Assembly (NCBI RefSeq): GCF_004028155.1
Contig: NZ_SBII01000012.1
Location: forward strand, 95,613 to 159,612
Length of the DNA stretch: 64,000 nt
DNA from: Flavobacterium cerinum
Lineage (GTDB): Bacteria > Bacteroidota > Bacteroidia > Flavobacteriales > Flavobacteriaceae
Direction: 5' to 3'
In this document: positions 34,632-46,338 of the stretch, in pieces
Layout: every line of letters begins with the position of its first letter
Position numbering within the stretch: the first letter of the stretch is position 1
The notes under the pieces: model-generated
Database searches by the model: none
What the model was told of the DNA's origin: nothing
What the model saw: only the letters and a program-made list of their open reading frames with translations
Translations under genes and position numbers: made by a program

Positions 34632-34787
34632 ATGAAAAGGAAATACATTTTAACGATAGGGGCAGCACTGCTATTACTTACTGCCTGTGGCCCAAAAAGG
34701 CACAGCTGTTATGGCAAACGCCGCTGCATAAGTGATACTGAAAAGGCAGTGCCCTTAAAACAGGAAACACCAAAACGTAACGCATAA
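34632..34787 (+). CDS. Small Cys-containing lipoprotein (51 aa)
   Basis: A 51-residue gene. The signal sequence MKRKYILTIGAALLLLTAC ends in a lipobox with Cys19, followed by GPKRHSCYGKRRCISDTEKA with two more cysteines and a short tail. An in-frame ATG at 34617 would add MKRIQ but would coincide with the expected transcription start of the -7 element at 34600, so 34632 is preferred. A perfect terminator follows at once. Function unknown. Confidence 0.75.
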   Translation: MKRKYILTIGAALLLLTACGPKRHSCYGKRRCISDTEKAVPLKQETPKRNA

Positions 34788-34816
34788 AAAACCATCGGAT
34801 TGTCCGATGGTTTTTT
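34786..34816. terminator. Bidirectional terminator after the small lipoprotein
   Basis: Perfect 14-bp stem AAAAAACCATCGGA with loop TTG; symmetric A and T runs serve both the lipoprotein gene and the convergent 95-aa gene. The left arm begins inside the stop codon. Confidence 0.92.
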
Positions 34817-34836
34817 GTTTATACTAAAAGGAATAT

Positions 34837-35124
34837 TTAATTACTTAACAATGAAATATCGACCGTTTTGACTATTGCTTCAAAATCGGCCATTAGAGAT
34901 GTTTTCACTGTAGCATTCTTAGGGTTTTCTATGTATCTGTCGCTATTGTAGTTCCAAAGGTACATTGCTTCCTCTATATTGTTCCTGTCGTTAGATGACA
35001 TAGGCAGTTTATTGATCTGGTTATAAATATCGTTACGCAGCTGGGTTAAAACCTCAGTATCATTCGTTGTAAGAAACTCCGCAATCATCTTATTCAACTG
35101 TGCTTTTTTCTCCGATTTTGTCAT
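34837..35124 (-). CDS. Small helical hypothetical protein
   Basis: Protein of 95 aa without signal or membrane segment, predicted to be helical (KKAQLNKMIAEFLTT, TQLRNDIYNQINKL) with a Tyr/Trp-containing middle (EEAMYLWNYNSDRYI). Not recognised as a known family. It has its own terminator on the 3' side. Upstream lies a 132-bp AT-rich gap. Confidence 0.65.
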   Translation of the reverse strand: MTKSEKKAQLNKMIAEFLTTNDTEVLTQLRNDIYNQINKLPMSSNDRNNIEEAMYLWNYNSDRYIENPKNATVKTSLMADFEAIVKTVDISLLSN

Positions 35125-35256
35125 AACTCATTGTTTTAGTTATGTAAGGTACGACAATAACAATTGAGTCAGAATTAAATAAAAGAAAACCAACAAGTTA
35201 AAGAACATAAATAAGTAGTTCCCGATTAACTACAACAGAAGTTATAGAGTAAATCT

Positions 35257-36015
35257 TTATTTCCACCAATTTTGAGGAGAATCAATTTTCCAATTATTAT
35301 TAGTTGATTGCCATCCATTATTTTGATATTTCACGTTAGGAATAAAATCTCCCACTGCAGAGGTTACATTTAAGTCGGTACTTAAGGGTACAAAATCGGC
35401 ACCCCAATGTGCCGGCTTGCTTTTCTTTGTTTTATAATCAGTCCAAACACCTACAAATCCATTATTACAATTGGTATCCGGTTCGTCACCATCATCAGGA
35501 TATTCTAAGATATCATTTTTATTAATAGCATAATATGTCTTTAAAACGCCTTTAAAATATCCTGAATGAGATTGCGCAGACTTTTCATAAAAAATACAAT
35601 TTGCAACAATGTACCCTTCGCTTTTGTAGTTTGCACTAATGTTTTCTTTTTGCTTGTAATTTTGGATAAGTTCAATCTTACCCTGAAATTCACAAATGTT
35701 ATTTTTTACTTTTGATTTGCCGTAAACAAAATATACATTTTGATTTTCATTATCCTGAATTATTGAAATATACCTAATGCTGAGCCTTTGATAATTTTCG
35801 CCAATAATCCCAAGGACCGGATACTTATTATCCTGCCAGATTTTAGCAAAATCATAGGCCTTAAGATTTTCTACTAAATCAATTTTATATTCCGAACCTT
35901 CGCTGTCTTCACTTTGAGACACCCACTCTTTGCTTTTCCCTGCATTATAAACCTGCGCAAAAACAGTTTTAGTAAACACGAGGAAAACAGCTATAATCAG
36001 AATCGTATTTTTCAT
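35257..36015 (-). CDS. Secreted protein of unknown function
   Basis: Protein of 252 aa if started at MKNTILIIAVFLVFTKTVFAQ, which is a complete signal peptide; the longer frame to 36072 would bury it behind 19 extra residues. The mature protein is beta-rich with tyrosines and lysines and has a C-terminal section with NNGFVGVWTDYKTKKSK and an aromatic end (NWKIDSPQNWWK). There is no T9SS sorting tail. No family recognised. It forms part of a run of minus-strand genes without clear functional links. Confidence 0.65.
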   Translation of the reverse strand: MKNTILIIAVFLVFTKTVFAQVYNAGKSKEWVSQSEDSEGSEYKIDLVENLKAYDFAKIWQDNKYPVLGIIGENYQRLSIRYISIIQDNENQNVYFVYGKSKVKNNICEFQGKIELIQNYKQKENISANYKSEGYIVANCIFYEKSAQSHSGYFKGVLKTYYAINKNDILEYPDDGDEPDTNCNNGFVGVWTDYKTKKSKPAHWGADFVPLSTDLNVTSAVGDFIPNVKYQNNGWQSTNNNWKIDSPQNWWK

Positions 36016-36104
36016 GTAAGTTTTGTTTGTGAAGACCATTTTTTTGGTACATGCAATACCAATAGGAAACATCGTTTCGTTTAACTGGAATACATTTTAT
36101 TAAT

Positions 36105-36596
36105 TTAGATTTTAAATTCTAATAGCTCTCCGGGCAATCCGTCAAAATCTATAAACTCTTTAGAAACAAAACCGTTATTGATCAGTATTTTTCGGGAAGC
36201 CAGGTTCTTTGGATCTATAATGGCATTCAATTTATTAATTGAGGTTTGAGCTACTGCCATTTCGAGTAATTCTTTTGCAACTGCACTACCAATTCCCTTT
36301 CCCCAGTATTGAGGCAGGATCATATAACCAATCTCAGCTTCGTTACTATCTTTATCTTTAATTTCCAGTTTTGCCAAACCAATAAATTCATTTGATATGA
36401 CATCTAATATTTTGAAACTACCAAAATTAGAAGCAATTGAATTATTCTCAAGTAATTCCTGATAATCTTTTTTAGCTTCACCGAACTGGATCGATCTTTC
36501 GGTGATCATCTCCATGACTTGTTCGTTATTCACCAATTGAAAATAATTAGGAAAGTCGATATCTGTGAATTTTTGTAGTTTTATAACTGTACCCAA
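36105..36596 (-). CDS. GNAT acetyltransferase, RimJ/RimL-like
   Basis: Protein of 163 aa with the RimJ/RimL pattern: EIGYMILPQYWGKGIGSAVAKELL (beta-4 to alpha-3 with the Q/R-x-x-G-x-G loop) and NKLNAIIDPKNLASRKIL, the typical Asn and N-x-x-S-x-x-x-L segment. Members acetylate N-terminal amines of ribosomal proteins or small molecules. The acceptor is unknown. Confidence 0.87.
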   Translation of the reverse strand: MGTVIKLQKFTDIDFPNYFQLVNNEQVMEMITERSIQFGEAKKDYQELLENNSIASNFGSFKILDVISNEFIGLAKLEIKDKDSNEAEIGYMILPQYWGKGIGSAVAKELLEMAVAQTSINKLNAIIDPKNLASRKILINNGFVSKEFIDFDGLPGELLEFKI

Positions 36597-36676
36597 TCGT
36601 GTTTTATTTTAGCTAAAGTATTCGTCAGCCAACTTATATGCCTGACGAATACCATTCGATCCATTATTTTAAAAAT

Positions 36677-37300
36677 TTATTTTTTCCTTCCTACAAACCG
36701 TATCACAGACCCTTCCCCGTTATGATAAATCCCTTCATTAAGATGGATGACTGTTTCTTTTAATTCTATGATCTCATAGTTATTAAAATCGGCCTCGATC
36801 TCTTCGATCGAGAATAAGGATTCAATATCCTTTGGGCCGCCTACTTTTTCATTCTTTGCCAAGTAATCTAAATGATTTTTACTAAAAGCTTCGAAGATAA
36901 GTATTCCGCCCTTACGCAAGTATTTGTCAAGCGCTTTGTGAAGCTGTGACTTAATATTTGCAGGAAAGTGGGCATAGATCAATGCAATAGCATCAAATTG
37001 CCCTTCCTGATAGTTTAGCGCCTGTAATTCTCCTATTTGGTAGTCTATGCCCACCTTGTTTTTTTCAGCAAGCTGTAAGGCTTTTTTCAGCCCTTCATTA
37101 CTTATATCAAAAGCTGAAACCGTCCAACCGTGTTTCGCTGCAAAAACAGCATTGCGCCCTTCGCCTTCGGCAGGGAAAAGTATTTTTCCAGCATCTAATT
37201 TTGTTAATTGTTCTTTTAAATAATTATTAGGCTCTTCTCCATAAGCAAATTCTTCGCCAGCATATCTGTCATTCCATCTGTTTGTCCAAACATCTGTCAT
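36677..37300 (-). CDS. Class I SAM-dependent methyltransferase
   Basis: Protein of 207 aa resembling TehB-type or thiopurine-like small methyltransferases. The N-terminal [21 protein letters not shown] motif is followed by motif [19 protein letters not shown], the acidic end of beta-2 in VSAFDIS, and [12 protein letters not shown]. It would transfer a methyl group to a small or metalloid substrate in the cytoplasm; substrate not predictable. Confidence 0.87.
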   Translation of the reverse strand: MTDVWTNRWNDRYAGEEFAYGEEPNNYLKEQLTKLDAGKILFPAEGEGRNAVFAAKHGWTVSAFDISNEGLKKALQLAEKNKVGIDYQIGELQALNYQEGQFDAIALIYAHFPANIKSQLHKALDKYLRKGGILIFEAFSKNHLDYLAKNEKVGGPKDIESLFSIEEIEADFNNYEIIELKETVIHLNEGIYHNGEGSVIRFVGRKK

Positions 37301-37432
37301 TTCTTTTTAAAATTTATCTATGTTATAATCTATCCGGGATCCATTTTGGACTCTATCAAATATAAAAAATAAAACCTGCAGGATCATAGAGATCTTACAG
37401 GTTTATGTATTAAAACTTATCTTTTATTTTAT

Positions 37433-38038
37433 TTATTGAAGCTTTTTATTCACTATCATTTCGATGTCTTTTATTGTGCCTACAGGTGCAATCTTTACAG
37501 ATTTATTGCCTTTTGACATATAAAAATAATACACACTGTTTGACCCAATTATATAGATATCTTCCGATTCTCCACTGTTATAATTCAACTTATAGTCATA
37601 TTTCAATTTGTCGTTCTTTATCCTTCGAGAAACATCCCAGCCTCCGGCAACTCCAAATCCAAGAAAAAAAGACAACAGCATTATTGAAAGCGTTTTAATT
37701 GAAACAAGTACAAAATAATTCTTCACTTCCTCTTCTGAGGCATCTTTTTTAATTTTGTGTAGTTCAAATGTTTTTATTGTCCATTTTTTATGTCTATTCT
37801 TAGATAAAATTGATGGCAGGTAAAAATGAAATATAAACATCGTAACCACCGCTATCAGCACTATCGGATGTGAAGTCAATGTAGCTATAGGACTTATTAA
37901 AATATCCATGATCGATGAATACATTAAAATATTTATACCTACCTGATGGAAGAATACACTTTCTTTTATTATACCTAAAATTACCAGGAAAAGATAGCCC
38001 AGCGGAAGTAAAGTTTGTAATTTCTCTATAGATTTCAT
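37433..38038 (-). CDS. Membrane protein of unknown function
   Basis: Protein of 201 aa with three or four hydrophobic segments: about 10-25 (LLPLGYLFLVILGII), 35-75 in two parts, and 111-131 (TLSIMLLSFFLGFGVAGGW). The C-terminal part is periplasmic or cytoplasmic and beta-like (GESEDIYIIGSNSVYYFYM). No family recognised. It is preceded by another small membrane gene on the same strand with 36 bases between, so the two may be co-transcribed. Confidence 0.65.
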   Translation of the reverse strand: MKSIEKLQTLLPLGYLFLVILGIIKESVFFHQVGINILMYSSIMDILISPIATLTSHPIVLIAVVTMFIFHFYLPSILSKNRHKKWTIKTFELHKIKKDASEEEVKNYFVLVSIKTLSIMLLSFFLGFGVAGGWDVSRRIKNDKLKYDYKLNYNSGESEDIYIIGSNSVYYFYMSKGNKSVKIAPVGTIKDIEMIVNKKLQ

Positions 38039-38074
38039 TCAGGGGTGAGGGTTATAAATACTGTATATATTCAA

Positions 38075-38323
38075 TTAATTTGACTTGCGTGATTTTATCT
38101 CGGCATTAACCTGACTTAAACCAATTATCCCAGGTAAAAGTGTCATGAAACCAGCCGGCATAATTGCAAGTAAACCAAATTTTTTGCTCTGAAAAACAAG
38201 ATAAATAAGAATAGAAAATGCTATTACCATTACTATCCCAAAACCAATTGTGGCTCCCTGTAATGTTTTTTTCCTTTTATATAATTCTTCTAAGGTTAAT
38301 CCGGATAGTTTGTTGTTTTTCAT
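38075..38323 (-). CDS. Small two-segment membrane protein
   Basis: Protein of 82 aa with two transmembrane helices (about 22-45 and 50-68), the first containing GATIGFGIVMVIAFSILIYLV, and a basic C-terminus (AEIKSRKSN). Unknown function; upstream of the 201-aa membrane gene. The 237-bp gap to the next gene upstream holds AT-rich DNA without recognisable features. Confidence 0.65.
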   Translation of the reverse strand: MKNNKLSGLTLEELYKRKKTLQGATIGFGIVMVIAFSILIYLVFQSKKFGLLAIMPAGFMTLLPGIIGLSQVNAEIKSRKSN

Positions 38324-38560
38324 AAAACTTGTGTTGGTTGGTTTTCATACATACACAATTCAATGTACATGTGTTGTCAAATATATAAAATTATGAAAAG
38401 AACACCATTCTTTTTGATATATCCAAACCCTTGAGATCTTTCCTAATAAGGATAATTACATTTTTAATAATGCAATTATTCTAATGAAGATCAAATTGAC
38501 AAATGGATTATTAAATATATCAGTGTTTAGCATATAGAAAAAGTATTCATATAAAACCTT

Positions 38561-38962
38561 TTACAATCTCTCCAGTAATTTTTTCTTTTGTTCTGTGAAT
38601 TCCTCTTCCGTTAATAGTCCAAGTTCTTTTATCCTGCCTAAACTTTCTAACTGATCTAAAACACTTGATTCCGAAGTAAATTCTGAATTTGCTGCTGCTT
38701 TTGGCTGCGAAAATTTGTCGCTCACAGGTTCTGAAAATTCTCTTGTAAAAGACATTGTATAATTTACCGAATTTCCCTGCAGCACATTCCTGACATCAGT
38801 CAGAATCTGATATTTTAGATTGAATGCTACTTTAGGATTAGCATCATTTATTTTTCTAAAACAGGGTGAACAAACGGCATTACCATCGCCCAGCTTCCCT
38901 TTACCAAATATAGGTTTATTCATAAAACCCAATTCTACCGAACAAAGACAACAATTTGCCAT
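38561..38962 (-). CDS. Zinc-ribbon and SHOCT-domain protein
   Basis: Protein of 133 aa. The N-terminus has two cysteine pairs (CCLCSVELGF and CSPCFRKIND) spaced like a DUF4428-type zinc finger. The C-terminus, LGRIKELGLLTEEEFTEQKKKLLERL, is a clear SHOCT domain (short C-terminal oligomerisation helix pair). The middle is linker. Such proteins are usually soluble and of unknown role. It is probably monocistronic. Confidence 0.8.
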   Translation of the reverse strand: MANCCLCSVELGFMNKPIFGKGKLGDGNAVCSPCFRKINDANPKVAFNLKYQILTDVRNVLQGNSVNYTMSFTREFSEPVSDKFSQPKAAANSEFTSESSVLDQLESLGRIKELGLLTEEEFTEQKKKLLERL

Positions 38963-39058
38963 ATTTATAATTATTCTTTATTTATCAAATATATAAAATA
39001 AATTTATCCGCTAAGATTATACTTACAACGTGATACAACCGTTAATAGCCACAAAACT

Positions 39059-39093
39059 AAAAACTCCGAAACAAAAGCTGTTCCGGAGTTTGA
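39059..39093 (-). terminator. Terminator of the SGNH protein gene
   Basis: AAACTCCG-AA pairs with TTCCGGAGTTT with one bulge around an 11-base loop containing AAAGCTG. It resembles the terminator at 40286 in both arm and loop sequence. Confidence 0.7.
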
Positions 39094-39125
39094 TTTTCTT
39101 TTAGCCTTACTACTATAAGTAGTTA

Positions 39126-40199
39126 TTATTTCTTTACTACCTTAAATATACGCTGGCTGTTTGCTGATCTTATAATATAAAGTCCGTTTGAAAGTCCACT
39201 AAAATCTATGTAAGTTGTCTCTTGTGCCTCAACTTCTTTTATTAAGTCTCCCAAAACATTATATACGCTTATTATATCATCTACACTGTTTTCAGGAAAT
39301 CTGACACATAAAACATCTGTTACGGGATTTGGATATACAGTCCAGTGTTCTGTGATGTTACTATCAACTCCTAAAACCATGCAATTCTCATTTAACAGAT
39401 CATCATACGGCCCAACATTCCATTCCGGCAAATGATTATAAACAATTTGCTTTGCCGCCTGCCTGATATTAGCTGCATCAGTAACAGAAAGTCCCGAATT
39501 AAAAGTAATCTGAGTAGGATCGCTCCTAAATATTGCAGCATAAAAACAGCAGGCAGCGGCATAGCTTCCTGCTAAAGAAGGATGGCTTTCGTCTTCCTGG
39601 AATAATTCTATCGTAGGGTACTGCTGTCTGATGTACCTCCACACCGCACCTACCGGAGCCATAGACGATTTAAGAGAATCTGCAATTGTTTTATAGTTAA
39701 CCTCTATGTCACTATCCATTTCATAATACGTCCTGTTAATCCAGGTATCTTGTGCACATTGAGGTGGAGTACACAAGTAAGTATCTCCATTCTTTCTACC
39801 CCATGTGCTGTAGAACATGGTTTGGGAACATAAATTATTTGCCTTTATAATACTATCCAGCGCAATTCCTGTAGCGATAAAATTCTTATACCTATCAGGA
39901 TAGGCAAGTGCCATGCTCTGATCCTGCAAAACTACATTATCCCAATTACCTGCTTTTATTTTTGCTAATGATTCAGGATTAGTTAGATGCTGTCCTAAAT
40001 AATATCCTCCCGGAGTATTACTGTCAAAAATTAGTGTTTTCCCTGTCGATGCTGCCATATCAGAGACCATTTGCGGCAGATTATTTACATAAGTATAACT
40101 GTTACCTAAAAACAGTACTCTCTTAGTGTTCTGTCCAAATAAACTGACGGCACATAGAACGAATAGGGCTAAAATTGATTTTTTGATGATATTGCTCAT
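39126..40199 (-). CDS. T9SS-secreted SGNH-like hydrolase
   Basis: Protein of 357 aa. A signal peptide (ILALFVLCAVSLFGQ) is followed by an SGNH-like domain: FLGNSYTYVNNLPQM corresponds to the GNS block with a Ser, NVVLQDQS to block II or III, and EDESHPSLAGSYAAA to the D-x-x-H block. The C-terminal 75 residues form a type IX secretion sorting domain (WTVYPNPVTDVLCVRFP to KVVKK). The product is thus predicted to be exported through T9SS and released or attached at the surface, with esterase or carbohydrate-deacetylase-like activity. The exact substrate is not known. Confidence 0.85.
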   Translation of the reverse strand: MSNIIKKSILALFVLCAVSLFGQNTKRVLFLGNSYTYVNNLPQMVSDMAASTGKTLIFDSNTPGGYYLGQHLTNPESLAKIKAGNWDNVVLQDQSMALAYPDRYKNFIATGIALDSIIKANNLCSQTMFYSTWGRKNGDTYLCTPPQCAQDTWINRTYYEMDSDIEVNYKTIADSLKSSMAPVGAVWRYIRQQYPTIELFQEDESHPSLAGSYAAACCFYAAIFRSDPTQITFNSGLSVTDAANIRQAAKQIVYNHLPEWNVGPYDDLLNENCMVLGVDSNITEHWTVYPNPVTDVLCVRFPENSVDDIISVYNVLGDLIKEVEAQETTYIDFSGLSNGLYIIRSANSQRIFKVVKK

Positions 40200-40285
40200 T
40201 TTGATATTGATGATTATTTACCTGTTCCTTTATATAGGCATCTGTATAATAACATTTAAGCTCTAAAAAACCCTACAAAAACAAA

Positions 40286-40323
40286 AAAACTCCGGAAAAC
40301 AGCTGCTGCCGTTCCGGAGTTTT
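40286..40323 (-). terminator. Terminator of the GH97 gene
   Basis: Perfect 12-bp stem on AAAACTCCGGAA with a 14-base loop (ACAGCTGCTGCC region), followed on the minus strand by T-rich sequence. Confidence 0.85.
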
Positions 40324-40359
40324 ATAATTAACTGCTAACCCAGCAATCAACCTATATCT

Positions 40360-42519
<2,160 letters not shown>

Positions 42520-42542
42520 TTATCCAAAATCAAGAATAGAAA

Positions 42543-42583
42543 AAAACGTTTTCGCAATCCCGAAGCTATGCAAACGTTTTCGT
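42543..42583 (-). promoter_or_regulatory. Pair of LacI-type operators upstream of the GH97 gene
   Basis: AAACGTTTTCG occurs at 42544-42554 and 42572-42582, 28 bp apart. The second copy, GCAAACGTTTTCGT, closely resembles the general LacI/GalR/PurR operator with central CG. The proximal copy covers the -33 region of the putative promoter, which would fit repression. The remaining gap (42584-42817, between GH97 and clpX) is AT-rich without a gene. Confidence 0.55.
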
Positions 42584-42762
42584 GTTAAGAACTTTTCCTG
42601 AAATTGCGAATCATGAGGAATAAAATGAACGAAAAGTGGACTACAAAAATTATTATTCTTACATTATTTTGGTTTTCAACAATTTGGCTCAAAATAATAT
42701 TCCACTCCTAAAACGCGTATTCAAATACCAAAAGTGGAACATTATATTATAGCCTATAAACA

Positions 42763-42789
42763 AAAAAGCCCCACAATTGTGAGGCTTTT
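42763..42789 (-). terminator. Terminator of clpX
   Basis: AAAAGCC-C-CAC pairs with GTG-A-GGCTTTT around AATT, 29 bases after the clpX stop on the minus strand. Confidence 0.75.
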
Positions 42790-42817
42790 AGTAACAAATA
42801 ATTTCATCTTTAAAAAA

Positions 42818-44050
42818 CTAAGATGCTGTTTTAAGACGTTTAAGCAATGTCCTGTTAAGGTGATGCTCTACGTATTCTCTATCTATATGAAGTTCTTTTT
42901 CATCAGATCCCGGAAGTTCATACATCGCCTCAGTAAGGATAGCCTCACACAGCGAACGTAATCCTCTGGCTCCTAATTTGTACTCCAATGCTTTCTCTAC
43001 AATATAATCAAGCGCGTCGTTATCTACAGTAAGTGCTACATCGTCCATGCCAAACAGTTTTACATACTGTTTAACAAGAGCGTTTTTAGGCTCTGTAAGG
43101 ATAGCTCTAAGTGTTTCCCTATCCAATGGATCCATATGCGTTAAAACCGGCATACGCCCGATAATTTCAGGAATAAGACCAAAGTCTTTTACATCTTTAG
43201 GAATGATATACTGTAACAGGTTGTCCTTATCTATGTTGTCTACATTACGTGATGTACTGTATCCAACAGCCTGCCTGTTAAGCCTTTTAGAGATGATACG
43301 CTCAATACCATCAAAAGCACCACCGGCAATAAACAGGATATCCTGAGTATTTACTTCAATAAATTTCTGGTCAGGGTGTTTTCTTCCACCTTTTGGCGGA
43401 ACATTTACCACAGTACCTTCAAGCAATTTAAGCAATGCCTGCTGTACCCCTTCACCCGATACATCACGGGTTATCGATGGGTTATCGCTTTTACGGGCAA
43501 TTTTATCTATTTCGTCAATAAATACAATACCACGTTCAGCTTTAGCCACATCATAATCTGCAGCTTGCAGTAATCGTGTAAGTATGCTTTCTACATCCTC
43601 ACCCACATAACCTGCTTCGGTTAAAACCGTAGCATCTACAATAGTTAGCGGTACATTAAGCATACGGGCAATGGTTTTTGCAACCAATGTTTTCCCGGTA
43701 CCTGTCTGCCCTACCATAAGGATATTACTTTTTTCGATCTCTACCTCATCATCACTCTGCTGTTGCATTAACCTTTTATAGTGATTGTATACTGCTACCG
43801 AAAGTACTTTTTTAGTCTGGTCCTGCCCTATCACATACTGATCAAGGAAAGCACGAATTTCCTTTGGCCTTTTCAGCTCAAGTTCTGCCGAAAGTGCCGA
43901 CGACCCTGTTTGCTTTAGCTCCTCAAGTACAATACCGTGAGCCTGTTCAATACAACGATCGCAAATATGCGCGCTAATACCCGCAATAAGCAAATTGGTG
44001 TCCGGCTTTTTCCTGCCACAAAAAGAACACTCTAATATCTCTTTAGCCAT
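42818..44050 (-). CDS. clpX: ATP-dependent protease ATPase subunit ClpX
   Basis: AAA+ unfoldase of 410 aa. The N-terminal zinc-binding domain has Cys8, Cys11, Cys30 and Cys33 (CSFCGRK and HICDRCIEQ). Walker A is GQTGTGKT at 114-121, Walker [14 protein letters not shown], and the pore loop GYVGEDVES. It unfolds tagged substrates and feeds them to ClpP, whose gene lies 72 bases upstream on the same strand. The IGF-like ClpP-binding loop is less obvious by eye. Part of the conserved tig-clpP-clpX order. Confidence 0.97.
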   Translation of the reverse strand: MAKEILECSFCGRKKPDTNLLIAGISAHICDRCIEQAHGIVLEELKQTGSSALSAELELKRPKEIRAFLDQYVIGQDQTKKVLSVAVYNHYKRLMQQQSDDEVEIEKSNILMVGQTGTGKTLVAKTIARMLNVPLTIVDATVLTEAGYVGEDVESILTRLLQAADYDVAKAERGIVFIDEIDKIARKSDNPSITRDVSGEGVQQALLKLLEGTVVNVPPKGGRKHPDQKFIEVNTQDILFIAGGAFDGIERIISKRLNRQAVGYSTSRNVDNIDKDNLLQYIIPKDVKDFGLIPEIIGRMPVLTHMDPLDRETLRAILTEPKNALVKQYVKLFGMDDVALTVDNDALDYIVEKALEYKLGARGLRSLCEAILTEAMYELPGSDEKELHIDREYVEHHLNRTLLKRLKTAS

Positions 44051-44122
44051 TTTTTTTTAATTAGTTCCGCAACCATAAGACTACTAAACAGCCGTATTGT
44101 TACATAACGCAGAATTTTATTT

Positions 44123-44797
44123 TTATTCTCTTACTAACACTTCATCAATCATTCCATACTCCTTCGCCTCTGGTGCTTTCATCCAGTAATCTCTCTCACT
44201 GTCTTTGTGAACTTTGTCAAATGTCTGTCCTGAATGTTTAGCAATAATATCATAAAGCTCATCTTTCAGTTTAAGCATTTCACGCAGGTTAATTTCCATA
44301 TCTGTAGCAACACCCTGAGCACCTCCGGATGGCTGGTGGATCATTACTCTTGAGTGCGGTAACGCAGAACGTTTCCCTGCTGCACCTGCACATAGTAACA
44401 CTGCACCCATAGATGCTGCCATACCCGTACAAATTGTAGCTACATCAGGCCTGATGTACTGCATAGTATCATACATCCCTAAACCGGCATATACGCTTCC
44501 GCCTGGTGAATTGATATAGATCTGGATATCTTTAGATGCATCTGTACTTTCAAGGAACAGCAATTGTGCCTGAACAATGTTTGCAATCTGGTCGTCTATA
44601 CCTGTACCAAGGAAGATAATCCTGTCCATCATTAAACGCGAAAAAACGTCTAATTGAGCAACATTCATCTGGCGCTCTTCCATAATGTAAGGTGTCATGC
44701 CCATTGGGGTTACACGACTAATAATTTTATCATAGTATAAGTTATTTACACCATGATGTTTTGTAGCATATTTTTTAAATTCTTTACCGTAGTTCAT
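44123..44797 (-). CDS. clpP: ATP-dependent Clp protease proteolytic subunit
   Basis: Serine peptidase of 224 aa with Ser129 in GMAASMGAVLLCAG and His154 in HSRVMIHQPSGGAQG; the third residue, Asp, lies in the ERDYWM segment near the C-terminus. NSPGGSVYAGLGMYD is the family substrate-binding motif. The tetradecamer degrades proteins delivered by ClpX. The N-terminus begins MNYGKEFKKYATKHHG, somewhat extended like other Bacteroidota ClpP proteins. Located between tig and clpX. Confidence 0.97.
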   Translation of the reverse strand: MNYGKEFKKYATKHHGVNNLYYDKIISRVTPMGMTPYIMEERQMNVAQLDVFSRLMMDRIIFLGTGIDDQIANIVQAQLLFLESTDASKDIQIYINSPGGSVYAGLGMYDTMQYIRPDVATICTGMAASMGAVLLCAGAAGKRSALPHSRVMIHQPSGGAQGVATDMEINLREMLKLKDELYDIIAKHSGQTFDKVHKDSERDYWMKAPEAKEYGMIDEVLVRE

Positions 44798-44835
44798 AGT
44801 CTTTTTAAAATTTTTAGTTTGTATAAAAGAACGAA

Positions 44836-44861
44836 AACGCCAGCCTAAAAAGGCTGACGTT
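44836..44861 (-). terminator. Terminator or attenuator between tig and clpP
   Basis: AACG-C-CAGCCT pairs with AGGCTG-A-CGTT, with T-rich sequence following on the minus strand. It would limit read-through from tig into clpP rather than block it fully, because the stem has a mismatch. Confidence 0.6.
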
Positions 44862-44886
44862 CAAATATACTCATTTTTTACGAGAA

Positions 44887-46212
44887 TTATTCTCCGTACA
44901 TTTCTTTGATAAAGTCCTGATAAGTAACTTCTTTCTCTTTAAACTTCACTTTTTCTTTGAAAAGGTTAAGCATTTTTTCGCTCATTACCTGCTCAGACAA
45001 TCTCTTAACTTCGTCTTTGTTAGAAAGTACTCTTGCAACGATACCATCAACATCAGCATCAGTTGGGTTCATCTGGCCAAACTGTGCCATTTGCTTTCTG
45101 ATAACCTCAGAAGTATATGCTTTAAGATCTTCAAAAGTAATTTGAAGGTTGTTTTCAACAAGTACTTTACTTTCTATAAGCTGGTAACGTAAACCGTTTT
45201 CTGATTTTTTAAATTCAGCCTCGGCCTCTTCAATGCTAAGCGGAGCCTGTCCTGCTGATTGAAGCCATTTAGTAAGGAATGCTTCCGGAAGATCGAACTT
45301 AGTGTTTTCAATAAGTGACTCCGTTACATCATTAAGGAATTTCTGGTCAGACTGCGTAGCAAACTGCAGCTCTGCATCTTCTTTGATCTTCTCTTTTAAC
45401 TGCTCTAAAGATGTTACAACACCTTCACCAAAAAGCTTATCAAAAAGCTCCTGGTTAAGTTCTGCTTTCTCCGAAGTGTTTACTTCGTCAATTAAAAAGT
45501 CAATTTCAACATCAAGACCATGAACATCATCATGACCTAATTTAAGGAAGTCCATAAGTTTGTGGTCATCATCAAAAAGACCTTTTGTAGAGACAGTCAC
45601 AACATCACCTGCTTTTTTGCCAATGAATTTTTTAGCTGTTTTTTTATCTTTAAAGATCGCTGTAGTAAAGTTTACAGTACTATCAATACCTTTTTCTTCA
45701 TTTGTAAACGTACCGCTGATATCATCACCTTCTTCGATTTTCTCTTTAGAGATAAGTTTACCATATTGTTTCTGGATACGCTCTATCTGCTCATCAAGCA
45801 TTGCATCATCAGCAACTATCTTGTATTTTACAATTTTATTTTTAGCAGAAAGATCTACGCTAAATTGTGGAGCAAGGCCTAATTCAAACTCAAAAGAATA
45901 ATCGTCAGCATCCCAGTCAAAATCTTCAGTGATTTTAGGTAATGGGTTACCAAGAATATCAAGTTTTTCTTTAGCCAGGTAGTCGTTTAGTGAAGCCTGA
46001 AGTATTTTATTTACTTCTTCTAACAATACAGCTCTACCGTATTGCTTGTGAATAAGGCTCATAGGTACTGCACCTTTTCTAAAACCCGGAATACTTGCTG
46101 TTTTCCTATAGTTTTCTAAAACCTTATCTACTTTTTGTTTGTAATCGTCTTTTGTTATAGCTACTGTTACAACAGCATTTAATGCATCTACCTGCTCTCT
46201 TGTAATGTTCAT
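44887..46212 (-). CDS. tig: Trigger factor
   Basis: Ribosome-associated chaperone and peptidyl-prolyl isomerase of 441 aa. The N-terminal ribosome-binding loop is IPGFRKGAVPMSLI (family GFR-x-G-x-x-P). The central FKBP-like domain (about 150-230) has EEGDDISGTFTNE. The C-terminal helical chaperone arms contain FDLPEAFLTKWLQ and a last helix with KEKEVTYQDFIKEMYGE. It binds emerging nascent chains at the ribosome exit. The order tig-clpP-clpX is the classic one. Confidence 0.95.
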   Translation of the reverse strand: MNITREQVDALNAVVTVAITKDDYKQKVDKVLENYRKTASIPGFRKGAVPMSLIHKQYGRAVLLEEVNKILQASLNDYLAKEKLDILGNPLPKITEDFDWDADDYSFEFELGLAPQFSVDLSAKNKIVKYKIVADDAMLDEQIERIQKQYGKLISKEKIEEGDDISGTFTNEEKGIDSTVNFTTAIFKDKKTAKKFIGKKAGDVVTVSTKGLFDDDHKLMDFLKLGHDDVHGLDVEIDFLIDEVNTSEKAELNQELFDKLFGEGVVTSLEQLKEKIKEDAELQFATQSDQKFLNDVTESLIENTKFDLPEAFLTKWLQSAGQAPLSIEEAEAEFKKSENGLRYQLIESKVLVENNLQITFEDLKAYTSEVIRKQMAQFGQMNPTDADVDGIVARVLSNKDEVKRLSEQVMSEKMLNLFKEKVKFKEKEVTYQDFIKEMYGE

Positions 46213-46338
46213 TATCTAATTTGTTTTATTACCGTCTAAATTTGGGTTGCAAAATTAAAGTTTTTTTACAACCCATACAAGTTTTTAAATTATTGTATGT
46301 CAATATCCTGAAAAAAGAATCGTATTTTTTAGTTATCA

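Noticed and set aside
45560..45901. Antisense frames opposite the trigger factor gene
   Set aside because: Two overlapping frames exist opposite a highly conserved gene; both are Ser/Phe-rich shadows of its Lys/Glu codons.
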